Source of the DNA: Clostridia bacterium | GTDB taxonomy: Bacteria; Bacillota; Thermoanaerobacteria; Thermoanaerobacterales; Thermoanaerobacteraceae | Length of the DNA: 36,720 nucleotides | Assembly: GCA_012840485.1 (NCBI GenBank) | Contig: DULG01000008.1 | Span: 1-36,720 of the forward strand | Direction: 5' to 3' | Made by a program: the position numbers and the translations under genes | Notes under the pieces: generated by a model | The model's input: the letters and a program-made list of their open reading frames with translations, nothing else | What the model was told of the DNA's origin: nothing | The model's database searches: none | Shown: in pieces, positions 25,561-35,382 of the stretch | Numbering within the stretch: the stretch's first letter is position 1 | Layout: every line of letters starts with the position of its first letter

Positions 25561-26469
25561 ATGAATGCTAGAAAACTTACTAATGCAGCAATGATGACGG
25601 CAATGGCTGTAGTAATGACATTAATCGGTGTTTACTTTCCTCCTTTATTCATATTATTTTTTCTTGTACCTGCCCCTATAGCAATAACCTGTGTAAGAAG
25701 TTCTGAATCTTATGCTATTGCAGCCTCTTTTGCAGTTTTTATTGTAAATGTAATTTTTACAGATATAGGTACAGCTTTTACAAGTCTATTTTTTGCTTTA
25801 CAGGGCCTTGTAATGGGATACCTTATTTCAAAAAAGAGGAAAGCCAGTGAAATAATTATAGATACTTCAATATTTTCCATATTAGGCGTTGTCATAGTAT
25901 TTTATTTATTAAAAATAGCTTTTAATGTAAACGTACTTGACCAATTTTTTAAGGCAATTGACATGACGACGAAGAACGCGCTAACTATCTATCAAGAGCA
26001 TCCTAATTTTTCTTCAATAAAAAGCAATCTATTGTCCCTTGAGAAAATGATAAAAATAACATTACCGGCCTCTATAATTATTACCATACTAGCTATAATT
26101 TGGATAAATTATATACTTATCTGTAAAATACTAAAGACTCAAAAGATTTATATGGATTCGCTTCCTCCTTTTGAAGAATGGAAAATGCCTTATATCACCG
26201 GATGGATTTTTATCATCGCATTACTTTATCAATATTTTTCAAAACAACCCAATCCGATAGCTATCAATGTTATAGCTTTGCTATCTTTAGGTTTTACTTT
26301 AAGTGGTTTGGCTTTGATAAAATACTATTTGACACGTAAATTAAAGATGAAATCAATAGGAGTAGCCTTTATTTTGATATTTTTACTCCTTTTCCCTTTA
26401 ACTTCTTGGCTTTTGGCTATAGTGGGCATTGCAGATACTAGCTTGGACTTGAGGAAATACATGAGTTAG
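25561..26469 (+). CDS. YybS-like DUF2232 membrane protein
   Basis: Integral membrane protein of unknown function, matching YybS/DUF2232 by position and character. 302 residues with about seven to eight hydrophobic segments. Large soluble loop at about 125-160. The PPFEEWKMPYITGW block near 200 is typical. B. subtilis has yybS just before the gdpP homologue yybT, as here. ATG at 25561 is used; a TTG at 25558 is also in frame. It overlaps nothing but begins only four bases after the MazG-like gene. Confidence 0.85.
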   Translation: MNARKLTNAAMMTAMAVVMTLIGVYFPPLFILFFLVPAPIAITCVRSSESYAIAASFAVFIVNVIFTDIGTAFTSLFFALQGLVMGYLISKKRKASEIIIDTSIFSILGVVIVFYLLKIAFNVNVLDQFFKAIDMTTKNALTIYQEHPNFSSIKSNLLSLEKMIKITLPASIIITILAIIWINYILICKILKTQKIYMDSLPPFEEWKMPYITGWIFIIALLYQYFSKQPNPIAINVIALLSLGFTLSGLALIKYYLTRKLKMKSIGVAFILIFLLLFPLTSWLLAIVGIADTSLDLRKYMS

Positions 26470-26485
26470 AAAAAGAGGTGTTTTT

Positions 26486-28453
26486 GTGGATAAGAAATTT
26501 TATAAAATAATTTCTTCTATCAATGTGATAAATCTCTTGCTTTCTGCTTTATTAATAGCTTTTATGTTTTACTATAATGAAATAATTGCATCTATTTCAC
26601 TGGTGGTCTTCCTTTATGTCCTTTTAAGTGAATACTATGGCATAAAGAAGAAAAGGTTAGAACTGGATAAATATATAGAAAATATATTTTTTAACGTTGA
26701 CAAAGCTTCAAAAACCGTTTTAGCGAAAATGCCACTTCCTGCTGTTATTTTAAATGACAGAGGAGAAGTCCTTTGGCACAATTCTACCTATTTGCAGATC
26801 TTCAATGAAAATGAGGAGATAAAAAAGGCAATAAAAAAATATGTCACTGCGAAATTAGAGGATAGAAAAAATCAAATAGAATTCAATGGACGATACTACT
26901 CTGTACTCAAAATAGATTCCTCTTCTAAAAAGAAAAAAGAAGGAGACCTAAGTTGCACATTATTATTCTTTGACAATACAGAATACATTCAGCTAAAAAA
27001 ATTTTTGGCATATGACAAGCCTGTCATAGGACATGTGATGATTGATAATTACGAAGAAGCGATGATGTCTGTAGAAGACATCAAAAAAGCGGTTATCTCT
27101 TCAGAGATAGAAAAAAAGCTGACAGAATGGGCTTCCTCAATAAAAGCTTTTATAAAAAAATATGATAACGATAAATATTTTATAGCCTTTAAAGAAGATG
27201 GGCTCAAAAATTTAGAAGAAAACAGATTTGAAATACTGGACAAAATAAGAGAAATTGGAGAAGATATAAAAGTTCCTTTGACCTTAAGCATAGGGATAGG
27301 GGCAGAGGCTGATGACTTTTTAACCCTAAACGAGTATGCTTCAACTGCTCTAGACTTGGCTTTAGGAAGAGGGGGCGACCAAGTTGTTGTAAAAAGAGGA
27401 GATAGGATAGCATTTTATGGAGGTAGAACACAAGCTGTTGAAAAAAGGACAAAAGTAAAGGCAAGAGTAATAGCTCATGCTTTGAGAGAACTCATAAAAG
27501 AATCTTCTACTATTTTTATAATGGGTCACAATTTTATGGACTTTGACTCCTTAGGGGCTGCAATAGGGATGTACAGAGCCTGCATGTCTTTAGGCAAAAA
27601 AGCCTATATAATCTTGGACAAATCCAATGTGTCTATAGATGAACTGGTGAAGAAAGTAAAAAGCACAAAAGGTTATGAAGATTTATTTATAAAAAGCAGT
27701 GAAGTTAAGAGCATTGTAGACCAAAACAGCCTTTTAATAGTGGTAGATACTCATAGGCCCAGTTATCTCAATTATCCTGAAATTGTCAATTTTATAGACA
27801 GAATTGTTGTGATTGACCACCACAGAAGGGGAAAAGAATTTATTGATAAGGCTATACTTGTCTATTTGGAACCTTACGCCTCTTCGGCCAGTGAATTAGT
27901 TACAGAAATTTTGCAGTATATAGTGGAGAAGATTGATTTAACTCCTATAGAAGCTGAAGCCTTAATGGCGGGAATATCAGTAGACACTAAAAATTTTACC
28001 TTTAGGACAGGTTCCAGAACCTTTGAGGCAGCGTCTTTTTTGAGAAGAAAAGGAGCAGATACCACATCAGTAAAACAGCTTTTCCAGAATGACTTAAACT
28101 CTTACATTATAAAAGCTTCTATAGTAAAAAACGCTGAAATAACAGATAATGGAATTGCAATAGCGGTAAGTCCTACAAATGCTGATAACCTCATAATAGC
28201 TCAAGCTGCCGATGAACTTCTCACTATTAAAGGAGTAAAAGCCTCTTTTGTACTTTTAGAAAGGGAAGAAGATGTGGCTATAAGTGGAAGGTCTATGGGG
28301 GACATAAATGTTCAAATAATACTTGAAAAACTTGGAGGAGGAGGGCATTTGACTGTTGCAGGAGCACAGGTCAAAAAACCCATGGAGGAAGTGCTAAAAG
28401 ACCTAAAAGAAGCTATCAAAGAATATTTTGAAGAGGAAGGTGAAGACAAGTGA
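26486..28453 (+). CDS. gdpP: Cyclic-di-AMP phosphodiesterase GdpP
   Basis: GdpP/YybT, which hydrolyses the second messenger c-di-AMP. 655 residues. Two membrane helices (about 8-48), a PAS-like domain (about 75-150), a degenerate GGDEF domain (about 175-305), the DHH domain with [15 protein letters not shown] near 350 and VVIDHHRRG near 433, and the DHHA1 domain with [11 protein letters not shown] near 620. The GGDEF signature is absent, consistent with a non-cyclase. GTG start at 26486 after AGAGGTG. Its stop overlaps the rplI GTG start. Confidence 0.95.
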   Translation: MDKKFYKIISSINVINLLLSALLIAFMFYYNEIIASISLVVFLYVLLSEYYGIKKKRLELDKYIENIFFNVDKASKTVLAKMPLPAVILNDRGEVLWHNSTYLQIFNENEEIKKAIKKYVTAKLEDRKNQIEFNGRYYSVLKIDSSSKKKKEGDLSCTLLFFDNTEYIQLKKFLAYDKPVIGHVMIDNYEEAMMSVEDIKKAVISSEIEKKLTEWASSIKAFIKKYDNDKYFIAFKEDGLKNLEENRFEILDKIREIGEDIKVPLTLSIGIGAEADDFLTLNEYASTALDLALGRGGDQVVVKRGDRIAFYGGRTQAVEKRTKVKARVIAHALRELIKESSTIFIMGHNFMDFDSLGAAIGMYRACMSLGKKAYIILDKSNVSIDELVKKVKSTKGYEDLFIKSSEVKSIVDQNSLLIVVDTHRPSYLNYPEIVNFIDRIVVIDHHRRGKEFIDKAILVYLEPYASSASELVTEILQYIVEKIDLTPIEAEALMAGISVDTKNFTFRTGSRTFEAASFLRRKGADTTSVKQLFQNDLNSYIIKASIVKNAEITDNGIAIAVSPTNADNLIIAQAADELLTIKGVKASFVLLEREEDVAISGRSMGDINVQIILEKLGGGGHLTVAGAQVKKPMEEVLKDLKEAIKEYFEEEGEDK

Positions 28454-28893
28454 AAGTTATATTAGTTAAAGACATAAAAAACATAGGAAAAGCAGGAGAA
28501 GTTGTAAATGTAAGCGATGGTTATGGAAGAAATTATTTAATTCCAAAAGGACTTGCCATAGAGGCAACAGAATCAAATCTCAAAATGCTTAATGAAAGGA
28601 AGAAGGCAGAAGAAAGAAAAATGCAGCAGGAATTAGAAGAGGCCCAAAAAATAGCGCAAAAACTCTCAAACTTAACTTTAGCTTTAAAAGTAAAGGCAGG
28701 AGAAAACGGCAAACTTTTTGGTTCCATAACCTCAAAAGATATAGAAGAAGCATTGAGAGGAAAGGGTTTTGAAATTGATAAAAAGAAAATAGTTCTTCCT
28801 GAGAGCATAAAGATTATAGGAACTTATTACGCTGATATAAAACTTTATCAAGGAGTTAGTGCAAAGGTAAAGATAGATGTTGTAGCAGAGTGA
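28450..28893 (+). CDS. rplI: 50S ribosomal protein L9
   Basis: L9 of the large subunit. 147 residues. The N-terminal domain with [20 protein letters not shown], the long connecting helix (about 40-75) and the C-terminal domain [15 protein letters not shown] are all present. The GTG start overlaps the gdpP stop (GTGA), a sign of coupling. dnaB follows after 23 bases. Confidence 0.97.
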   Translation: MKVILVKDIKNIGKAGEVVNVSDGYGRNYLIPKGLAIEATESNLKMLNERKKAEERKMQQELEEAQKIAQKLSNLTLALKVKAGENGKLFGSITSKDIEEALRGKGFEIDKKKIVLPESIKIIGTYYADIKLYQGVSAKVKIDVVAE

Positions 28894-28916
28894 ATAAAAT
28901 TTAAGGGGGAATGAGG

Positions 28917-30245
28917 ATGGAGTGGAGTAAAATCCCTCCCCAAAACGTAGAAGCTGAGCAATCTGTCTTAGGTTCAATGCTTTTGTCCAGAGATGCTATA
29001 ATAGAAGCTTCTGAGATACTAAGGGCAGAAGATTTTTATAAAGAATCCCACAAAAAATTGTTTGACATAATAATGGACATGTTTGAAAAGGACATTCCCG
29101 TTGACCTTGTGACAGTAGTAGATGAACTGCGAAAGCAAAACATGTTAGAGGCCGTAGGAGGAATTGATTATATAGCAAGCCTTACCTCCAGTGTGATAAC
29201 AACGGCTAATGTTTCCTACTACGCAAAACTTATAAAAGAAAAAGCCACATTGAGGAGGCTCATTGAGGTCTCTTCAGAGATTATGGAACTAAGTTACGAA
29301 GGGGATGACGTAGAAACTGTTCTTGACATAGCAGAACAAAAAATATTTGATATAGCTCAAGGAAGAAATACAACAGCTTTTTCTTCAATGAAAGATGTTT
29401 TGATGAGCACTTTTTACAAAATAGAAGAACTTTACAAAAACAAAGGCCAGCTTACGGGAATTCCCTCTGGCTTTCTTGACCTTGACTTAAAAACTGCTGG
29501 CTTTCAGCCCTCTGACTTTATTTTAGTCGCAGCAAGGCCTTCAATGGGGAAAACCTCTTTTGCTTTAAATATCGCTCAAAATGCAGCCCTTTTGACAGGC
29601 CTTCCTGTTGCCATATTTAGCCTGGAGATGTCAAAAGAGCAGCTGGTAAACAGGCTCATCTGTTCTACTGCCAATATAGATAGCCAAAAGCTTAGGACAG
29701 GAAATCTTGATGAAGACGACTGGATGAAATTGGCAGCTGCAATGACTCCTCTTTCAAAAGCTCCTATTTACATTGACGACACTCCTGGGATTGGAGTAAT
29801 GGACATAAGAGCGAAGTGCAGGCGCCTCAAACTGGAAAAAGGTTTAGGCCTGGTGATGATAGATTATCTGCAGCTTATGCAAGGGAGAGGAAAGGCAGAA
29901 AACAGGCAACAAGAAATTTCAGAAATATCGAGGTCTCTCAAAAGTTTAGCGAGAGAACTCAATGTTCCTGTAATTACCCTTTCACAGCTTTCCCGCGCAC
30001 CTGAGACAAGGTCAGACCACAGACCTATCTTGAGCGACTTAAGAGAATCTGGTGCAATAGAGCAGGACGCTGACATAGTGATGTTTTTGTACAGAGATGA
30101 TTACTATCATAAAGATTCTGAAAAGAAAAACATAGCGGAAGTCATAATTGCAAAGCACAGGAATGGCCCCACAGGAGTAGTAGAACTCCTATGGCTTGCA
30201 CAATATACAAAATTTGTAAGCCTAGATAAATATAGAACGGAATAA
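28917..30245 (+). CDS. dnaB: Replicative DNA helicase DnaB
   Basis: Hexameric helicase that unwinds the fork (DnaC in B. subtilis). 442 residues. N-terminal domain KIPPQNVEAEQSVLGSML, Walker A ARPSMGKTSFALN near residue 205, Walker B LVMIDYLQLMQG near 315 and LSDLRESGAIEQDAD near 375. The ATG at 28917 is preferred; the in-frame ATG six bases earlier abuts the AAGGGGGA site. No intein or frame disruption is seen. It lies in the usual rplI-dnaB order. Confidence 0.97.
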   Translation: MEWSKIPPQNVEAEQSVLGSMLLSRDAIIEASEILRAEDFYKESHKKLFDIIMDMFEKDIPVDLVTVVDELRKQNMLEAVGGIDYIASLTSSVITTANVSYYAKLIKEKATLRRLIEVSSEIMELSYEGDDVETVLDIAEQKIFDIAQGRNTTAFSSMKDVLMSTFYKIEELYKNKGQLTGIPSGFLDLDLKTAGFQPSDFILVAARPSMGKTSFALNIAQNAALLTGLPVAIFSLEMSKEQLVNRLICSTANIDSQKLRTGNLDEDDWMKLAAAMTPLSKAPIYIDDTPGIGVMDIRAKCRRLKLEKGLGLVMIDYLQLMQGRGKAENRQQEISEISRSLKSLARELNVPVITLSQLSRAPETRSDHRPILSDLRESGAIEQDADIVMFLYRDDYYHKDSEKKNIAEVIIAKHRNGPTGVVELLWLAQYTKFVSLDKYRTE

Positions 30246-30281
30246 TATTTAGGTTACTTGTATGAAGGGATGAAATTTATT

Positions 30282-30959
30282 ATGGGCAATTTTGATTATC
30301 TTAAAAAAGTCCCTTATTTTAATGAGCTAGAAGAAAAGCCACTTGAAGAGATACACAAGATTTCAATCATAAAATTTTTTGAAAAAGGCTCTATTATTTT
30401 TATGGAGGGGGAAAGGGGAGAGGCCATATATTTTGTAAAATCCGGCAAAGTGAAAATATCAAAAACCTCTTCTGTTGGGAAAGAACACATTATTAAAATC
30501 ATGGAAGAAGGTGACATATTTGCTGAATCTGTCCTATTTGTCGGTGGAGAATACCCTGCAACGGCAGAGGCTATAGAGGACTCCGAAGTTATTATGCTTA
30601 AAAATCAAGATATAGAAGCCTTAATAATAAAAAACAGTGAAATAGCCTTAAGTATAATAAAGCTTATGGCAAAAAGATTAAAAAATGTTTCATATATAAT
30701 AGAAAACCTTGCTTTAAGAGATTCAATAGGAAGGACTGCCTCCGTGCTTTTGACTTTTGCTAAGGAAAGAGGAGTAAATGTTAAAGAGGGGATTTTGCTA
30801 AATTTAGATTTAAACAGGCAGGATCTTGCTAATATAATAGGCACATCTAGAGAAACTGTAACAAGAGTTTTAAGCCAAATGGACAAAGAAGGGATAATTA
30901 AATTAAATAGAAATAAGATAATAATAAAAAATTTAGAGAGATTAAAAGAAATGTTGTAA
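30282..30959 (+). CDS. Crp/Fnr family transcriptional regulator
   Basis: A 225-residue regulator with the cyclic-nucleotide-binding-like sensor domain (about 8-120; FEKGSIIFMEGERGEAIYFV), a dimer helix and a winged helix-turn-helix (about 150-220; LNRQDLANIIGTSRETVTRVL). The N-terminal domain has no cysteine set for an Fnr iron-sulfur cluster, so the signal is unclear. It lies 36 bases after dnaB and directly before hcp, like HcpR regulators of nitric-oxide and hydroxylamine stress, and a Crp-type palindrome lies in the hcp promoter. Start could also be upstream (30258, 30270). The link to hcp is inferred from position and site. Confidence 0.85.
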   Translation: MGNFDYLKKVPYFNELEEKPLEEIHKISIIKFFEKGSIIFMEGERGEAIYFVKSGKVKISKTSSVGKEHIIKIMEEGDIFAESVLFVGGEYPATAEAIEDSEVIMLKNQDIEALIIKNSEIALSIIKLMAKRLKNVSYIIENLALRDSIGRTASVLLTFAKERGVNVKEGILLNLDLNRQDLANIIGTSRETVTRVLSQMDKEGIIKLNRNKIIIKNLERLKEML

Positions 30960-30966
30960 AAATTTT

Positions 30967-30999
30967 GCCTCAAATGGGTATACCTTTTGAGGCTTTTTT
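30967..30999 (+). terminator. Terminator of the regulator gene
   Basis: GCCTCAAA (30967-30974) pairs with TTTGAGGC (30986-30993) around an inner GGTATACC stem, then TTTTTT. The T-run runs into the operator at 30998. Confidence 0.85.
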
Positions 31000-31015
31000 G
31001 TGATTTTTGTCACAG
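30998..31015. promoter_or_regulatory. Crp/HcpR-type operator upstream of hcp
   Basis: TTGTGA-N6-TCACAG contains the perfect Crp-type palindrome TGTGA-N6-TCACA. Candidate -10 elements lie at 31036-31041 (TATTAT) or 31043-31048 (TATATT); the first puts the operator centre at about -41.5, the classic activator position. Likely target of the adjacent Crp/Fnr protein. Confidence 0.75.
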
Positions 31016-31079
31016 ACTATTTTAAACCTTTAGTTTATTATATATATTATGAAAAAACAATAGGGAAAGGAGTATAAAA

Positions 31080-32723
31080 ATGAGTATGTTTTGTTATCAA
31101 TGTCAGGAGACATTAAGGAATAAGGGATGTACAACAGTTGGCGTATGTGGGAAAACATCAGATGTAGCCAATTTACAAGATTTATTAATTTTTACCTTGA
31201 AAGGCATATCATTTTTAAACCTAAAGGCGAGGGAAAGTGGAGTTAATAAAGATAAAACAGATCGTTTTCTTATTGAAGGGCTATTTTCTACAATAACTAA
31301 TGTCAACTTCGATAGAAACTTCTTCATCAGAAAAATTAAAGAAGCTGTTGCATTAAGAGATGAAATAAAGGCAGACCTTAACAAAGCAGGAATGAAAGTA
31401 GATGAATCTATTGAAGCAATAAATTGGGTTTATAGTACTGATGAGGATATAGAAGCGATAGCTCAAGAAGTGGGAATTTTATCTACAAAAGATGAAGATA
31501 TAAGGTCCCTAAGGGAACTTATCACATATGGAATAAAGGGTATGGCAGCTTATACGTACCACGCATATCAGCTGGGATATAAAGATGATAATATATTTAG
31601 ATTCATGGAAAAAGCTTTAGCTAAGGTTTTAGATGACAGTTTAACTGTAGATGACTATGTGGCTTTGGCAATGGAGACAGGAAAATATGGTGTAGATACT
31701 ATGGCACTTTTAGACAAAGCTAATACATCCTCCTATGGTAATCCTGAAATAACAAAAGTAAATATTGGAGTAAGGAATAATCCGGGAATACTTATAAGCG
31801 GCCATGACTTAAAAGATTTAGAACAGCTTCTTGAGCAGACTGCTGGTACAGGAGTAGATGTGTATACTCATGGAGAAATGCTTCCAGCTCATTATTATCC
31901 TGCTTTTAAGAAATATCCTCATTTTGTAGGCAATTATGGCAATGCATGGTGGCAACAGGACAAGGAATTTGAACTATTCAACGGACCAATTTTAATGACT
32001 ACAAACTGCCTTGTACCTCCAAGAGATTCTTATAAAGACAGGGTTTACACTACAGGTGTTGTAGGATTTGAAGGTGTAAAACATATTCCTGAAGGACCGG
32101 ATGGTAAGAAAGATTTCTCAGAAATAATTGAACACGCAAAAAGGTGCAAACCTCCTATAGAGATTGAAAAAGGAGAGATAATTGGCGGTTTTGCTCACAA
32201 TCAAGTTTTGCAGTTAGCGGATAAAATTGTAGATGCTGTAAAGACAGGCGCCATAAAGAGATTCTTTGTAATGGCAGGCTGCGACGGGAGAATGAAAAGT
32301 AGAAGCTATTATACTGAGTTTGCTAAAGCCCTTCCAAAAGACACAGTAATTCTAACCGCAGGATGTGCAAAATACAGGTATAACAAGTTAAACCTTGGAG
32401 ACATAAATGGCATTCCAAGAGTATTAGATGCCGGACAGTGCAACGACTCTTATTCCCTTGCTGTAATAGCAATGAAGCTTAAAGAAGTATTCGGATTAAA
32501 CGACATAAACGAACTTCCTATTTCATATAACATTGCATGGTATGAACAAAAAGCTGTAATAGTACTTCTGGCACTACTTTATCTTGGAGTAAAAAATATT
32601 CACTTAGGCCCAACACTTCCCGCTTTCCTATCACCAAATGTGACAAAAGTATTAGTTGAGAAATTTGGTATTGGTGGCATAACAAATGTAGAAGACAACC
32701 TAAAAATGTTCTTAGGTGCATAA
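31080..32723 (+). CDS. hcp: Hybrid cluster protein Hcp (hydroxylamine reductase)
   Basis: Hcp, an iron-sulfur enzyme that reduces hydroxylamine in vitro and is linked to nitric oxide stress. 547 residues. The N-terminal [19 protein letters not shown] gives CX2CX8CX5C for the cubane cluster. Ligands of the hybrid cluster are visible in [34 protein letters not shown] and [16 protein letters not shown] precedes the ATG. It is preceded by a Crp-type operator and followed by a terminator. Confidence 0.96.
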   Translation: MSMFCYQCQETLRNKGCTTVGVCGKTSDVANLQDLLIFTLKGISFLNLKARESGVNKDKTDRFLIEGLFSTITNVNFDRNFFIRKIKEAVALRDEIKADLNKAGMKVDESIEAINWVYSTDEDIEAIAQEVGILSTKDEDIRSLRELITYGIKGMAAYTYHAYQLGYKDDNIFRFMEKALAKVLDDSLTVDDYVALAMETGKYGVDTMALLDKANTSSYGNPEITKVNIGVRNNPGILISGHDLKDLEQLLEQTAGTGVDVYTHGEMLPAHYYPAFKKYPHFVGNYGNAWWQQDKEFELFNGPILMTTNCLVPPRDSYKDRVYTTGVVGFEGVKHIPEGPDGKKDFSEIIEHAKRCKPPIEIEKGEIIGGFAHNQVLQLADKIVDAVKTGAIKRFFVMAGCDGRMKSRSYYTEFAKALPKDTVILTAGCAKYRYNKLNLGDINGIPRVLDAGQCNDSYSLAVIAMKLKEVFGLNDINELPISYNIAWYEQKAVIVLLALLYLGVKNIHLGPTLPAFLSPNVTKVLVEKFGIGGITNVEDNLKMFLGA

Positions 32724-32724
32724 T

Positions 32725-32753
32725 CAGACACCGGGGACGGTTCTTTTTGTCTG
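32725..32753. repeat. GGGGACGGTTCT repeat, copy 1
   Basis: CAGACA (32725-32730) and TGTCTG (32748-32753) flank the 12-mer GGGGACGGTTCT (32733-32744). The same 12-mer occurs reversed at 35423-35434. It resembles REP-type palindromic repeats often scattered in such genomes; the family call is from memory. Confidence 0.65.
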
Positions 32754-32756
32754 AAA

Positions 32757-32795
32757 ACAAAAAGCTCTCCAGAAGATGGGGAGCTTTTTGTTTTA
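32757..32795 (+). terminator. Terminator after hcp
   Basis: ACAAAAAGCTCTCC (32757-32770), a seven-base loop, GGGGAGCTTTTTGT (32778-32791), then TTT. One G-U pair. A strong intrinsic terminator. Confidence 0.88.
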
Positions 32796-33178
32796 TTGCC
32801 TATTAGAAGACACCATTTCATAAAAAGTGAAAACAAAAGCATTGAAAGTTTTGTAAGTATAACGTTTATAGCCACAAAAAGGGATACATAAGGAATCAAA
32901 ATAAACATATAAAGTTTAAATTTTCAGATAATTAATTTTAAACATCACTTCTTAAGCTCTGAAAAGCTTTATTTTACTGCCTTTGACGATGTTTTACAAA
33001 TTTAGCCTATTGTAACTTACAGTTACAAAATTAAAATTTTTCACTGGTAATATATGAAAAATTAAAAAGAAAGAAAAAGATGAATAACTTCGATGAAACG
33101 AAATATTGGGAAGGGTTATAAACATTTTTGCCATTTTACTGGGAGAGGTAAGAATGATAGGATAAAGTTGAAAGATAG
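32796..33178. other. Intergenic region between hcp and the decayed island
   Basis: No gene that can be supported. TTGTAACT-TAC-AGTTACAA (33010-33028) is a perfect 8-bp inverted repeat of operator type. A TGGTAATAT extended -10 follows near 33044-33052. A 13-codon reading frame (33080-33121, MNNFDETKYWEGL) lies after a purine-rich stretch and could be the start of a lost gene. The T-rich and A-rich remainder shows nothing else. Confidence 0.35.
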
Positions 33179-33466
33179 GAGGGAAAGATTGGGGATATAG
33201 CGGAGGACCTTAACTCCAGGTATGCAGAATTTCTATTCAGTATAGATAGAAAGGTAGCACGATGCTTAGAGAAAAAATGTCCATTTGTTCCTTTATGCAC
33301 CGGTGGATGTTTTTACCATGCGTATGTTGAAGCAGGCGATCTTTTTGAAACAGTGTGTTCTCAGAACTTTTATAGTGAGATATGGCTGCCGATAAAAGCA
33401 AGTATTTACCAAAGAGTAATGGAGAAATTGAGTGTTTCTAGTTTGAAAGATAAGAGTAAGGAGTAA
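33179..33466 (+). pseudogene. SPASM-domain remnant of a radical-SAM peptide maturase
   Basis: An open frame of about 95 codons without a standard start codon (in-frame TAG at 33176-33178; an ATT at 33188 after AGGAGGG is the only odd candidate). It encodes CLEKKCPFVPLCTGGCFYHAY, then VCSQNFY, the cysteine pattern of SPASM domains that carry extra iron-sulfur clusters in radical-SAM enzymes modifying peptides. The SAM-binding CXXXCXXC part is missing, so it is a 3' remnant. The ABC transporter genes that follow suit a peptide export system. Which peptide class is not knowable. Confidence 0.7.
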
Positions 33467-33474
33467 GTAAAGTC

Positions 33475-34104
33475 ATGTTGTTGGAAGTGCGAAACTTATC
33501 AAAAGTGTATAAGAAAGGTAGCCGTCAGGTTAAGGCAAATGACAATATTACCTTCTCTGTTGACCAAGGCGACGTACTGGGAATTTTGGGGCCAAACAGA
33601 GCTGGCAAGACCACTTTGATAAAACAGATTGCAACTTTGCTAATCCCTGACCAAGGGGACATCCTGTACCAGGGAGTATCGCTCGTAAGAAGGCCTGAGA
33701 TAATAAGAGGACGATTTTCTTTTCTCTGGGAAGGCACGCAAAATGTATATCATTACTTAACCGGAGAAGCCAACATTCTCTACTTTGCGTACCTTAATCA
33801 GGTTCCCTCTTCTTTAGAAGGTAAAACTGAGGACCTTAAAAACTTGAGCAAAGAAGAGGAGTATATTTTATATCTGCGAAATTCTGCAAAAGCAAGGGAA
33901 AAGTTGCGTAAATACGATCTTCAATTTGAGATTTTATCGGATGTTACTTTAAAAACAACCTTACGGTTGGGTCAAAAGGAACTGTTTTATTCGGTTTTTT
34001 CCGACCCTGATTTTGAGGTGTTAAACTTGGAGAAAAAAAGTCCGGATTTTGAGGCGATTTTCAGGAGGTTATATGGTGAGTATAGTGAAGGCAATCAAAG
34101 CTGA
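33475..34104 (+). pseudogene. ABC transporter ATPase lacking signature and Walker B motifs
   Basis: A 209-residue frame, much shorter than the usual 280-310. The N-terminal part is a normal NatA-like ATPase with Walker A GPNRAGKTTL (an arginine where glycine is usual). After YFAYLNQVPSS near residue 118 the expected LSGGQ signature, Walker B aspartate/glutamate and H-loop are all absent; a charged stretch (KTEDLKNLSKEEEYILYLR) and an ATPase-like C-terminal tail follow. I infer an internal deletion that kept the frame open. Overlaps the permease gene by 32 bases. Unlikely to hydrolyse ATP. Confidence 0.8.
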
Positions 34105-34861
34105 GTTTTTTAAGTTTTACTTTGATCTAAAGCGATACTTATTCAACTACATTGTTGGACTTATTTCAACCGCTATTTTTTTGAGTGGGCTCTACTGGGC
34201 AGTGAATGTCCTGTTTACGCAGAGTGGCCAGGCAGTAGCCTTTATTGGATTGCTGCTGTGGCTTTTTGCCCCATCTGCGTTATCTGATGCCACAAGTCAT
34301 CTTGCAGAGGAACGATACCTGGGAACGTTGGAACGCATATCTGTAACCAAGACTCCATTTATTCACATTCTGATTGCTCGCAGTATCGTGCATTGCCTGT
34401 TTACTCTGATTCCAACTGTTGTGGTTGGTGGCATTCTCTATATGGTGTTTAAGCCTGACCTAAGCTATATGTTCTCAGCATGGAAGGTATCTGCGGTGGC
34501 GGTAGTTATCGGTATGCTAATAATCCTTACGCTTTATGCCTTCGGATTTTTCATAGCATCTTTAGGTATGATTTTTAAACGGGTCGGAGCAATAACATCC
34601 ATTCTGGAATATCTTATTTTATTCTTTTCAGGAATAGTCATACCCTGGAGTACCATGCCAGCTTCACTCCGAGCTTTTTCTAATATATTGCCCATGATCT
34701 GGGGAATAAAAGCACTTGACAGCCTAATTAACGGCGGTGGTTTTCTCGGGAGTCTTGTAGGTCTAGTAATCTATACAGCATTGATTACCATAATTTCTAT
34801 CGTAACCTTCCGGTATGCCATGATAGTTGTTAAGAAAAAAGGAGAGTACGCTTTCTATTAA
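34073..34861 (+). CDS. ABC-2 type transporter permease
   Basis: A 262-residue membrane protein with six hydrophobic segments and the ABC-2 pattern (SALSDATSHLAEERYLGTLERISVTKTPFI, then LFFSGIVIPWSTMPASLRAFSNILP). AGGAGG precedes the ATG. It looks intact, but its ATPase partner is damaged, so the transporter is probably inactive unless another ATPase serves it. Base composition is richer in G+C than the origin genes. Together with the SPASM remnant it suggests a former modified-peptide export cluster. Confidence 0.85.
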   Translation: MVSIVKAIKAEFFKFYFDLKRYLFNYIVGLISTAIFLSGLYWAVNVLFTQSGQAVAFIGLLLWLFAPSALSDATSHLAEERYLGTLERISVTKTPFIHILIARSIVHCLFTLIPTVVVGGILYMVFKPDLSYMFSAWKVSAVAVVIGMLIILTLYAFGFFIASLGMIFKRVGAITSILEYLILFFSGIVIPWSTMPASLRAFSNILPMIWGIKALDSLINGGGFLGSLVGLVIYTALITIISIVTFRYAMIVVKKKGEYAFY

Positions 34862-35382
34862 AATGCTATTTACATGCCACACGTAAATTGCTATGCTGCG
34901 CTTCCTGCAGGTGAAAATCTGGGTGGAGTAGCCCAGCTCGTCCAGGTAGGTTGCAAGAACGGGGGTCAAATCTACTTGGAGGCAGGGGATTGGGACACTG
35001 GCTCTCCTGGTAGCCTTTCTGACGGAGTCCCCGAAATGAGGGGCCATTCAGACTTGTGCGAGTGATGACCTTCATAACATGGCCCGTTTTAGTTTTGCTT
35101 GTCGTAAACAAGTTTTTCAGATAAATCAAAGTCCATAGTTTCTCTGCGACCATAACCAATTCATACCTATTATATTTCCCTTGCTGGATGACTCTCACTA
35201 TTAGATCAGAAATCCTCAGGTTTTCGGCCCACTAAACAAACTACAGAGCACTCAATCCTGTCTGTCTCTGCTGTATCTTCAAAGCGTTGGGCTCAAGAAT
35301 ATTGTAGGGGTGAGTTGAGAATTGCTGGGAAAACTGGGCATTAGAATTTTAAAAATTAGGGAGTATCCATTGCAAACATCAA
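34862..35382. other. GC-rich, frame-broken block of foreign DNA
   Basis: No supportable gene. From about 34890 to 35060 the G+C content is near or above half, far above the rest. On the minus strand a frame reading RVIQQGKYNRYELVMVAEKL (about 35198-35050) seems to continue, after a frame change near 35045, into LATYLDELGYSTQIFTC (about 34950-34890). These look like real protein fragments, but I cannot name the family. Probably a decayed mobile or acquired gene. Confidence 0.4.

Noticed and set aside
32600-32908. Minus-strand frame of 102 codons with a hydrophobic start
   Set aside because: It crosses the hcp terminator and runs into the coding part of hcp; the hydrophobic stretch is only AT-rich sequence read by chance.
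34866-35198. Minus-strand frame containing KYNRYELVMVAEK, which resembles the RNA polymerase omega subunit motif
   Set aside because: The resemblance is short, other omega residues are absent, and the frame soon becomes unlike a protein; kept only as part of the foreign block.
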